This document shows positions 7,558 through 14,127 of a DNA stretch of 21,847 nucleotides, one piece after another (the stretch's first letter is position 1; every line of letters starts with the position of its first letter). A program made the translations under genes and the position numbers. The notes below the pieces were generated by a model, which was not told the origin of the DNA, searched no databases, and saw only the letters and a list, made by a program, of their open reading frames with translations. Where the stretch lies: NCBI GenBank assembly GCA_937974175.1, contig CALJIG010000072.1, forward strand, positions 1-21,847, in the 5' to 3' direction. This DNA is from an uncultured Ignavibacteria bacterium. Lineage in GTDB: Bacteria > Bacteroidota > Ignavibacteria > Tepidaquicellales > Tepidaquicellaceae.

Positions 7558-8691
7558 ATGCAACTACCTTTGGAATCAACTAAGTTTGAAAAACTAGCGA
7601 AAGAGTGTCAAGTTTATGATGTTAAGTATTTATTTATACCGAATTATATTTCATCTTCTTATTCAAGCCACCCTATAAATAAAACCTTAAAACCAATCTT
7701 TGATGAAGTGCTTGAGTATATTACTATACTTTCAAAAGAAGAATTTGAAAATCTTATTAATTCTTATTCCTGGTTTTACAAAGAAAGAGTAACTGATTCT
7801 AGCGAAGAAATTAAATTTGAACAAGCTGCTTCTTCTTATATTGTAGAACAACTTTTTAAGATTAAAAGCTCAATAAAAGAGATTATAAATTATGATATAA
7901 AAGATTCTATTGTTTTAAAAACATTCCCTGAACTAGAAAGTTTACTTGATGAAAGAAGCCGTCTATTAAAATTAACTGACGCTTTTGAAATTCTTGACAA
8001 TGGAATTGTGTACAAAAATCACTTTTTATTTCCACATCAGTTTTTGAGAAAACAATTTACGAATAGCTTAAACAGTAATTTTCTATCCCAATTTTTCAGA
8101 TACTATTTGGAAACTAAAAATTTCAATACTTTCGAAATTGCCATAGATTTTTTTCGACTTATTCCAATTGAACATTATCAAACAGTACGTGAGTTAGATC
8201 ATTGGTTTGGTGCTAAATTTAATACGAATGACCTCGACAACCCGAGCAAAATAGGAGTCACTATAATAGGAAGAAAACCTAGTAGAATTTTAGATTTAAC
8301 TAATAAACTAATTAGAACTGAATTTTTTTGGGGTTTGCAAAATAAAATTAAAGTGTTTGAAGTTGAAGAAATTTCAAAAGAAGACCAATTGTATCAAAAT
8401 TATATTTTAAATAGACATGTTCATTCTGAAAGAGATATTGATCTAAAAAACTTAAGACATTTTGATGGAGCAATAAAAATATATCATCAGTCAGATTATA
8501 AAGAAAGATTCGAATCAAAATTTCCTGATGTACCAAAGAACTATAAAAAAATAAAACTTTTCAAAATTGATGGGAATATAGATTTGCAAATTTGGATAAA
8601 TCTTATTTCATCTTTTTTTCTAAATAACGAAATGGTTTTAGAATATTTCGACCCTGAATTATACAATCAAAATTTCTCAAATCTAATCTAA
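7558..8691 (+). CDS. AT-rich protein of unknown function between obg and the FkbM methyltransferase
   Basis: A 377-residue soluble protein with no signal peptide and no family I can name. It is rich in Lys, Ile, Asn, Phe and Tyr. Motif-like stretches are LDHWFGAKF (about 215-223), NRHVHSERDIDLKNLRHFDG (about 281-300) and, near the end, KIKLFKIDGNIDLQIWINL. The repeated HxH and HFDG patterns could be catalytic or metal sites, but this is a guess. Base use differs from its neighbours: several 60-base stretches are only 15-25% GC (for example 7861-7920 and 8041-8100), against about 38% in obg. It starts 9 bp after obg, and its TAA shares one base with the next ATG (TAATG at 8689-8693). It behaves as an operon member but may be a relatively recent arrival. 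Confidence 0.75.
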   Translation: MQLPLESTKFEKLAKECQVYDVKYLFIPNYISSSYSSHPINKTLKPIFDEVLEYITILSKEEFENLINSYSWFYKERVTDSSEEIKFEQAASSYIVEQLFKIKSSIKEIINYDIKDSIVLKTFPELESLLDERSRLLKLTDAFEILDNGIVYKNHFLFPHQFLRKQFTNSLNSNFLSQFFRYYLETKNFNTFEIAIDFFRLIPIEHYQTVRELDHWFGAKFNTNDLDNPSKIGVTIIGRKPSRILDLTNKLIRTEFFWGLQNKIKVFEVEEISKEDQLYQNYILNRHVHSERDIDLKNLRHFDGAIKIYHQSDYKERFESKFPDVPKNYKKIKLFKIDGNIDLQIWINLISSFFLNNEMVLEYFDPELYNQNFSNLI

Positions 8692-9383
8692 TGATGAACA
8701 AGCTGTTTGAAATTTATGAGAACGAAAAGCTTGATGTAAAAGTTGTGTGCGAAGTCGGTGTATATTATCCTGAAACATCTAAGCTGAAAGAATTTATCGA
8801 TAAAGGAATACAGGCTGTATTAGTAGAAGCTGACCCTATTTGTGTAGAAAAAATTGAAACGTATTTCAAAGGAAAAAATATAAAGGTTTTTCCTTTTGCA
8901 GTTTGGGATAAAGAAGAGACTGTAACACTGTACCGCTCGCAGGCATCTACATTTCTTGAGGGAATAAATGAAAGTCCCGCCATTGTAAACGACAATTATA
9001 AACTCAATAGGAAAGACAGCTTCACTGTTGAAGCTAAGTTATTCAGTTCAATGGATGCCGGAGATATTGATATTCTTTCTATCGATATCGAAGGAGCAGA
9101 GTGGTTTGTGCTGAAGCATTTAGTCTCGCGACCTAAGCTGATTAACATAGAACTGCGCGCAGGAAAATATTCTAATCCCTATAAGAATGAGATTGAAAAC
9201 TGGCTCAACACAAATAACTACAAGCTTTTAATTCACGATGATACTGACAGCATCTTTTATAAAGATGGCTCATTGCAAATATCATCGGCGGATAAAATCT
9301 CTAACTCAATCGGAAACATCGGAACAGAGCTAAACCATTCAATTCAAAAACTAAAAAGAACAATATTCAAAAAGGACAAATAA
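8691..9383 (+). CDS. FkbM-type SAM-dependent methyltransferase
   Basis: A 230-residue Rossmann methyltransferase. Motif I is CEVGVYYPETS (20-30), diverged from the usual D-x-G-A-N-x-G. The acidic residue at the end of strand 2 lies in VLVEADP (43-49). The FkbM-family signature is DILSIDIEGAEWFVL (127-141), followed by INIELR (151-156). FkbM-type enzymes usually O-methylate sugars or small molecules and are often found in surface-polysaccharide loci; here the gene lies among housekeeping genes, so the substrate is unknown. It overlaps the upstream stop by one base (ATG 8691; ATG 8694 is also possible) and ends 4 bp before surE, implying co-transcription. Confidence 0.85.
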   Translation: MMNKLFEIYENEKLDVKVVCEVGVYYPETSKLKEFIDKGIQAVLVEADPICVEKIETYFKGKNIKVFPFAVWDKEETVTLYRSQASTFLEGINESPAIVNDNYKLNRKDSFTVEAKLFSSMDAGDIDILSIDIEGAEWFVLKHLVSRPKLINIELRAGKYSNPYKNEIENWLNTNNYKLLIHDDTDSIFYKDGSLQISSADKISNSIGNIGTELNHSIQKLKRTIFKKDK

Positions 9384-9387
9384 AATC

Positions 9388-10191
9388 ATGGCAAAAGCAG
9401 TTAAGAAAAATGTAAGCAAGAATAAAAGACCATTAATACTTATCTCTAACGATGACGGAATTGAATCTTTAGGTATAAACACACTTGCAAAAGAAATAAG
9501 TAAGTTTGCCGAAGTGTTAGTTGCAGCACCTCATACGCAGCAAAGCGCAGCGGGACATTCAATTACAGTATCAAGCGCAATACGCGCCACCAAAATAGTT
9601 AAAGATAAAAAGTTCTTCGGCTATGCCGTTGAAGGAACTCCGGCTGATAGCGTAAAGCTTGCCGTAAGAAATTTATACAAAGACAGAAAATTCGACCTCT
9701 GTATTTCCGGTATCAACCAGGGCGCGAACACTGCTATCAATATAATTTACTCCGGTACAGTTTCCGCAGCAACAGAAGCAACAATACTTGGTATTCCATC
9801 TATAGCTATTTCATTGGGGAGTTTCTCATTTAAGGATTTTAACCCCTCTGCAAAATTTGCCGCTAAGATTGCCAAGTTGGTTTTAAAGAACGGACTTCCT
9901 AAGGGAACACTCCTTAACGTTAATATACCAGCAGTGCCTGAGAATAAAATCAAAGGCGTATTGCTGACTAAGCAAGGAAAATCTGACTGGGAAGATTCCT
10001 ACGAAGAAAGATTAGACCCGAATAAACGCCCCTATTACTGGTTAGTTGGTGACCATGTTCTATCCGATAAAACAAATGACTTAGACCATAAGGCTGTAAA
10101 CGAAGACTACATTTCCATTACACCTATACACTATGATTTAACCGATTACAAAATGCTGAATGAACTACAAGGCTGGAATATAAAAAAATAA
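9388..10191 (+). CDS. surE: 5'/3'-nucleotidase SurE
   Basis: Metal-dependent phosphatase acting on nucleoside monophosphates (and in some species on polyphosphate) in the cytoplasm. The metal-site residues are visible: NDDG with Asp22 and Asp23, Ser53 in QQSAAGHS, and Asn110 in SGINQGAN. Other family blocks are VEGTPADSVKLA (81-92), YSGTVSAATEA (121-131) and the C-terminal YISITPIHYDLTDY. At 267 residues it is normal except for a basic 15-residue N-terminal extension (MAKAVKKNVSKNKRP). It is the last gene of the 5276-10191 run and converges on the citrate synthase gene. Confidence 0.94.
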   Translation: MAKAVKKNVSKNKRPLILISNDDGIESLGINTLAKEISKFAEVLVAAPHTQQSAAGHSITVSSAIRATKIVKDKKFFGYAVEGTPADSVKLAVRNLYKDRKFDLCISGINQGANTAINIIYSGTVSAATEATILGIPSIAISLGSFSFKDFNPSAKFAAKIAKLVLKNGLPKGTLLNVNIPAVPENKIKGVLLTKQGKSDWEDSYEERLDPNKRPYYWLVGDHVLSDKTNDLDHKAVNEDYISITPIHYDLTDYKMLNELQGWNIKK

Positions 10192-10214
10192 GGGAGGCGA
10201 GTTTACGCCCCCCT
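10181..10214 (-). terminator. Hairpin between convergent surE and citrate synthase genes; terminator for the minus strand
   Basis: AGGGAGGCG (10191-10199) pairs with CGCCCCCCT (10206-10214) around a 6-base loop, with one A-C mismatch. On the minus strand it is followed by an almost pure U tract (complement of 10181-10190), so it fits a Rho-independent terminator for the citrate synthase message. On the plus strand no T-run follows, so it would stop surE transcription less well. Confidence 0.75.
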
Positions 10215-10238
10215 AAATATATGTTTATACTTACTTTA

Positions 10239-11519
10239 TTAAGCTTGTATGGATTTTTTCACAAATTTAGTTGTAACTGATTTTGGTCTTACGATAGAAG
10301 CATTCATGCCTCTTGCAAGAATTAACTGCGCTGACATTCCAAGAATTCTTGAAACGCTGAACACTACAGTATAATATTCATGCTCTTTTAATCCGTAGTG
10401 ATAAAGCATTGAACCGCTGCCTGCGTCTACATTAGGCCAAGGGTCTTTTGCTTTTCCCTGCTGAATTAAAATCTGCGGTACCAGTTCAAATAATTGTTTT
10501 ACAATTTTGAATATCTCATCATTCGGAATATATTTATTTCCAAATTCCAGGAATGCAATAAATCTCGGGTCGGTAACTCTTAATACTGCGTGACCATATC
10601 CGGGAATTACTCTTCCGCTTTGAAGAAGTTTATTACAGTAATCTTTTACTTCTTCGTCTGATGGTGAGTGACCAAAGTCAGCTCTCATTTTTACGATGAA
10701 GTTAAGACATTCCTGATTTGCTAATCCGTGTAAAGGACCGGCAAGTCCGTTAAGTCCTGCGCTGATTGCATAGTATGCATCAGAGAGAGCAGAACCAACA
10801 GTGTATGTTGTAAATGCGCTGACGTTTCCGCCTTCATGGTCTGAGTGAAGTACCATGTACAATCTCATCAAGTCAGCAAGCTTTCCGTTATCATCCTGAA
10901 TGCCAAGCATCTTTGCATAGTTAGCAGCCCAGTCAAGATTTTTATCAGGAGCAATCATATCGCCCTTATTAAATCTTTTTCTGTAAACCAAAGCTGCAAG
11001 AATTGGTACTCTTGCAATAATGTTTAAGCAGTCTTCAAGCATAAATTCCCAAAGGTTTCCTTTAGCTGCGCCTGTGCTGTAAGCTTTTCTGAATTCAGAT
11101 TCGTATTCCATTGCAAGCACACCTGTATTGAACATTACCATCGGATGTGTATCTGCCGGTAATGCATTAAGCATATCTATAACGTATTGAGGAAGTGCTG
11201 CTCTTGCAGATAATTCTTCCTGTAAATCTTTCAGCTCTTCAGCGTTAGGAAGCTCGCCGATGAGTAATAAATAAAATACTTCTTCAGGCAGTTTATCCGT
11301 AAGTTCAAGAATCGGAATCCCTCTGATAATTAAACCTGTATCTAAACCAACTTCTGATGTATCGCATACTAATCCTTTAACGCCTCGCATTCCTCCGTAA
11401 AGCTGGTCAATTGTAACTTCACTGATATTTCTCGTACCGTGCTCTTTTACAATTGATTTCGCTTCATCTCTCAATGCAGGGAGTAAAGAAGACAATTTTT
11501 TCTTTAATAAATTTCCCAT
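10239..11519 (-). CDS. gltA: Citrate synthase (Si), mitochondrial-like type
   Basis: Condenses acetyl-CoA and oxaloacetate to citrate, the entry step of the TCA cycle. Catalytic residues match the pig enzyme: His264 in PLHGLANQE, His310 in GYGHAVLR and Asp365 in NVDAGSG. The oxaloacetate-binding HSDHEGGN is at 225-232, and Arg residues occur in VLRVTDPRF. The Gly after NVDA, where the mitochondrial enzyme has His, is a small deviation. At 426 residues it has the overall pattern of the eukaryotic-type family (HSDHEGGNVSAFT, PKSVTT tail) rather than the E. coli hexameric type. It is transcribed alone on the minus strand; the upstream side (11520 on) is the repeat-rich gap, so its promoter must lie within or next to those repeats. 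Confidence 0.95.
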   Translation of the reverse strand: MGNLLKKKLSSLLPALRDEAKSIVKEHGTRNISEVTIDQLYGGMRGVKGLVCDTSEVGLDTGLIIRGIPILELTDKLPEEVFYLLLIGELPNAEELKDLQEELSARAALPQYVIDMLNALPADTHPMVMFNTGVLAMEYESEFRKAYSTGAAKGNLWEFMLEDCLNIIARVPILAALVYRKRFNKGDMIAPDKNLDWAANYAKMLGIQDDNGKLADLMRLYMVLHSDHEGGNVSAFTTYTVGSALSDAYYAISAGLNGLAGPLHGLANQECLNFIVKMRADFGHSPSDEEVKDYCNKLLQSGRVIPGYGHAVLRVTDPRFIAFLEFGNKYIPNDEIFKIVKQLFELVPQILIQQGKAKDPWPNVDAGSGSMLYHYGLKEHEYYTVVFSVSRILGMSAQLILARGMNASIVRPKSVTTKFVKKSIQA

Positions 11520-11620
11520 ATGATTTATTTATTGTTAATAGTGTATAGTTTTGTAGACAGCATTAAATATACTTGATTTAAAAAATATTAAAAAGTTACG
11601 TTTTTATACCAAACTAATTC

Positions 11621-11655
11621 AATTACGAGTTACAAATTACGAATTACGAGTTATG
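11621..11655. repeat. Five tandem 7-bp units
   Basis: Consecutive heptads AATTACG, AGTTACA, AATTACG, AATTACG and AGTTATG. The array has the same length (35 bp, five units) as the one at 70-104 but a different unit sequence. CTAATTC just before it (11614-11620) may be a sixth, diverged unit. Confidence 0.75.
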
Positions 11656-11696
11656 ATTTTTAAAGCAGCATTATTGTCACATTTCTCTGTACATTG

Positions 11697-11744
11697 TTAA
11701 CTGCTAATTGCTAATTGAAATAGTAACATTATTGTCACATTTTT
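11697..11744. repeat. Composite repeat copy 1 (two CTAATTG heptads)
   Basis: TTAACTG, CTAATTG, CTAATTG, then AAATAGTAACATTATTGTCACATTTTT. It matches 11830-11870 except for one extra CTAATTG unit and C instead of A in GTCAC. The two copies therefore differ by exactly one 7-bp unit. Confidence 0.8.
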
Positions 11745-11829
11745 AATTGCCACAAAAACACGAAATGCACAAAATTTCACAAAAGAAAAAAGTAATATTA
11801 TTGTCACATTTTGTATTCATTGCCAATTT

Positions 11830-11870
11830 TTAACTGCTAATTGAAATAGTAACATTATTGTAACATTTTT
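11830..11870. repeat. Composite repeat copy 2 (one CTAATTG heptad)
   Basis: TTAACTG, CTAATTG, then AAATAGTAACATT followed by ATTGTAACATTTTT. It is 41 bp against 48 bp for the copy at 11697-11744, the difference being one heptad. Confidence 0.8.
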
Positions 11871-11896
11871 TTGGTAATACAAAAAAATTCTTCATC

Positions 11897-12140
11897 ATGA
11901 CGAATTTTTGACGGATTCTTTAATTCCATTCCAAAAATCAACTTGTTTAAAAATTCATCATAAATATTTTAAAATGACGGATTTTTGACGAATTCTTTAA
12001 TTCCGAACTAAAAATCAACTTGTTCAAAACTCATCAAAAATATTTTGTATGACGGATTTTTGACGGATTCTTTAATTCTGAACCAAAAATCATCTTGTTC
12101 AAAACTCATCAAAAATATTTTGTATGATGGATTTTTGACG
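11897..12140. repeat. Tandem repeat of about 75 bp, three full units and a partial fourth
   Basis: Units begin at 11897 (77 bp), 11974 (75 bp), 12049 (75 bp) and 12124 (partial). Each starts ATGACGRATTTTTGACG and contains an internal direct repeat of TGACGRATT. Units 2 and 3 differ at about 4 of 75 positions by my count; unit 1 is more diverged and 2 bp longer. A related GACGGGTTTTTGACGGG lies apart at about 12395-12411. Unit 1 breaks a shared reading frame and stops are frequent, so this is not coding. Confidence 0.85.
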
Positions 12141-12190
12141 CATTTTTGACGCATTTTCTGAAGGCACTTACATAATTAGTTAGGTCAAAT

Positions 12191-12300
12191 ATAAATTCTC
12201 CCCTTGAGGGGAGTCCCGACGAAGTCGGGGAGGGGTGTTTGAGTGAACACCCCTCGTTCCCGATAAATCAGGACCACGTCCTTCCAGAGAGGAATTCTAT
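12191..12300. mobile_element. Palindrome-rich mini-element, possible MITE
   Basis: Four hairpins follow each other: 12198-12213 (CTCCCC arms), 12215-12229 (CCCGAC arms), 12231-12254 (9-bp AGGGGTGTT arms) and 12271-12281 (GGAC arms). The ends form short, imperfect terminal inverted repeats (ATAAATTCTCCCC on the left, the complement of GAGAGGAATTCTAT on the right). GC content is clearly higher than in the surrounding AT-rich DNA. No gene lies inside. A non-autonomous mobile element fits, but no target duplication was recognised. Confidence 0.5.
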
Positions 12301-12468
12301 TCTTGTTCAATTCAATATAGAGTCACATTATTGTCACATTTTATTCTACCACTCATATAAGAAATTAATCAACCACAATTTCTTTTAGAATTATTGACGG
12401 GTTTTTGACGGGTTTCTGCAAAATAAGCTTCAACCCGAAACATTGTCACATTATTGTAACATTTGTTC

Positions 12469-12498
12469 GACCTGACAGGATTAAAAACCTGTCAGGTC
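12469..12498. repeat. Perfect 11-bp inverted repeat
   Basis: GACCTGACAGG (12469-12479) and CCTGTCAGGTC (12488-12498) are exact complements separated by 8 AT-rich bases. No T-run follows on either strand. I recall similar GACCTGACAGG palindromes as dispersed repeats in related genomes, but cannot check that here. Confidence 0.7.
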
Positions 12499-12510
12499 TA
12501 TCCGGAAAAA

Positions 12511-12571
12511 ATACTCACTCTATTATTACAATAAAATCTAATCCTCCCTATTACTACTAATAGGTAGAAAT
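12511..12571. repeat. 61-bp direct repeat, copy downstream of the propeller gene
   Basis: Aligns without gaps to 14004-14064, with about 45 of 61 positions identical by my count. It contains the hairpin CCTATTA-CTAC-TAATAGG (12547-12564). It lies 39 bp beyond the 3' end of the minus-strand propeller gene and might act as its terminator, although no clear U-run follows. Confidence 0.65.
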
Positions 12572-12610
12572 ATTCAGAAAACTCTTGACACTTAGTCCCT
12601 ATTTTAAATC

Positions 12611-13888
12611 TTACTTAAGAATAATCGCTTTCTTTGTATCAACTAAAATCCCTTCTGAAAATAATGAAATAAAATACACTCCTGAAGAAAGTCCTTCAGA
12701 AGTAAAATTTATTTCGTAGTTGCCGGCAGGCTTAAAACCCGATTGTATTAACTTCACAAATCTTCCCGAAACATCAAACAATTTTAATTCTAAATTTGAA
12801 GATTTTTTTAATGAATAAGATATTTTTGTTGATGGGTTAAAGGGGTTAGGATAAATTTTCTCGATTTTAAAATCATTTGGTAAAATCGAGTTAGAGTTAC
12901 TTATTCCCACAATTCCGTTTTTATTAAACTCAATTAATCCATATCCAGTACTCAACCAAAGATTGCCAAACTTATCTTTTTTAATATCTGTAATAATGCT
13001 GGGCTTAAAATGATAATTAAAAGTTGTATCATCGAATTCAGCTAATGGAGCATCATTTCCAAAACCAATCCATTTAGTACTGCCATCTACATACAAGCCC
13101 CAAGGATGAGCTGAAACTAATCCTGAATTCTGCGGTGTCCAATTTTGCCACTGATTATTTGAAACATCAAACTTAGTTAAGCCATAGTATGAAATTGCAA
13201 ACCAAAGATTTCCCGAATTATCTTCACGTATTTTCCTGATACCTGTACCTCCAATTCCAGAATTAGAAGGATTATAAACTGTCCAGATACTATCGTTTGC
13301 TAATTTATACAAACCATAAAAATCCTGACCTATCCATTTATTATTATCTTTATCCGTATAAATTTCATCCACAGGTGCATATTTTAAAGGTGAATTGGTA
13401 GAATCATAAAATTTCCATGTATCCCCATCGTATTTATTTAACTTTCTATAGTAGCACCAGACAATATTATTTGTATCTACACTAACTGCAAATTGATTAC
13501 CATGATCAATTCCGGAATTTTGCGAATTAAAAAATGACCAGCTGTTAGCCCTGTTAAATTTCATTAATGCTCCCTCACTTCCTGCACCAGCTCTAAATGC
13601 GCAAATCCACAAATTTTCAAATTTATCCACAGCCATTGAAGGCACATAATTTGATTTCATAGGTGAATTTCCTGCATTGAACGAGGTGAAAGTTGTACCA
13701 TCAAATTTGATTAAGCCAGCTCCGTTTGAACCAATCCAGATTACATTATTATTATCAATGTATAAGTTGAGTAAAGCATTTGAAGGAATAGATGAATTAG
13801 AAGTATTCCATATTTTATAAATTTGAGCTTGTGAATATGAAATATTCAAAAAGAGTAAAAAAAGAATTATAGTATTTCGTTTAAGCAA
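12611..13888 (-). CDS. Secreted seven-bladed propeller protein with T9SS C-terminal sorting domain
   Basis: A 425-residue exported protein. A signal peptide occupies about residues 1-21 (NTIILFLLFLNISYSQA|Q). Seven repeats of the N-x-WIG…GL-KF-type seen in two-component-regulator propeller domains start near residues 47, 88, 139, 180, 225, 269 and 305 (for example NVIWIGSNGAGLIKFD, NLWFAISYYGLTKFD, NLWLSTGYGLIEFN), suggesting one complete beta-propeller. The C-terminal about 80 residues form a type A T9SS sorting domain: YPNPFNPSTKISYSL (346-360), LKLFDVSGRFVKLI and SGVYFISLF. The protein should cross the outer membrane by T9SS and be released or anchored at the surface. No kinase or DNA-binding domain is fused, so it is probably an extracellular binding or structural protein. 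It lies alone between two copies of a 61-bp direct repeat. Confidence 0.85.
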   Translation of the reverse strand: MLKRNTIILFLLFLNISYSQAQIYKIWNTSNSSIPSNALLNLYIDNNNVIWIGSNGAGLIKFDGTTFTSFNAGNSPMKSNYVPSMAVDKFENLWICAFRAGAGSEGALMKFNRANSWSFFNSQNSGIDHGNQFAVSVDTNNIVWCYYRKLNKYDGDTWKFYDSTNSPLKYAPVDEIYTDKDNNKWIGQDFYGLYKLANDSIWTVYNPSNSGIGGTGIRKIREDNSGNLWFAISYYGLTKFDVSNNQWQNWTPQNSGLVSAHPWGLYVDGSTKWIGFGNDAPLAEFDDTTFNYHFKPSIITDIKKDKFGNLWLSTGYGLIEFNKNGIVGISNSNSILPNDFKIEKIYPNPFNPSTKISYSLKKSSNLELKLFDVSGRFVKLIQSGFKPAGNYEINFTSEGLSSGVYFISLFSEGILVDTKKAIILK

Positions 13889-14003
13889 AATGAAATAGAA
13901 TTTTTTAATATATTGTGAGTTAAATAAGTGATTTAATTAAACATTAATTGAATTATAATAATATGCAAAAAGTCGTATTTCTCAAAACTCATAACTCTCA
14001 AAT

Positions 14004-14064
14004 ATAATCACTCCATTCTTACAAACCAAACCTTTCTCCCCTATTACTGCTAATAGGGGCAAAT
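14004..14064. repeat. 61-bp direct repeat, copy upstream of the propeller gene
   Basis: Partner of 12511-12571, in the same orientation. It contains a longer hairpin, CCCCTATTA-CTGC-TAATAGGGG (14038-14059). It lies 115 bp upstream of the propeller gene start and 63 bp before the UPF0173 gene. A short ACTCATAACTCTCA stretch just before it (about 13988-14000) resembles the heptad unit at 15661. Confidence 0.65.
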
Positions 14065-14127
14065 CCCCTTTTAGACTTTAATAAATTTCAATTTAATGGT
14101 AACTTGAAATCTTAAACAATAGAAATT

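Larger units (their letters stand above)
11520..12610. other. 1.1-kb gene-free interval packed with several repeat families
   Basis: No open frame with plausible coding character was found on either strand. In order it holds: a probable promoter/leader zone for citrate synthase (about 11520-11600); five degenerate heptads (11621-11655); two copies of a 41-48 bp unit (11697-11744, 11830-11870); a CACRAAA-rich stretch (about 11750-11786); a 75-bp tandem array (11897-12140); a palindromic mini-element (12191-12300); a perfect 11-bp inverted repeat (12469-12498); and one copy of a 61-bp repeat (12511-12571). Six TTATTGTMACATTT boxes are scattered through it. Confidence 0.85.

Noticed and set aside
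11897..12140. CRISPR array
   Set aside because: The whole 75-bp unit is repeated, including the part that would be spacer, and no cas gene is present.
11520..12610. Chromosome origin near parAB
   Set aside because: The AT-rich repeats and nearby parAB invite the idea, but I saw no cluster of TTATCCACA boxes and no dnaA, dnaN or gid genes; the only exact TTATCCACA noticed (about 13621) lies inside the propeller gene.
12611..13888. Hybrid two-component sensor kinase
   Set aside because: The repeats are of the regulator-propeller type, but no histidine kinase, membrane helix or response-regulator domain follows; the C-terminus is a T9SS sorting domain.
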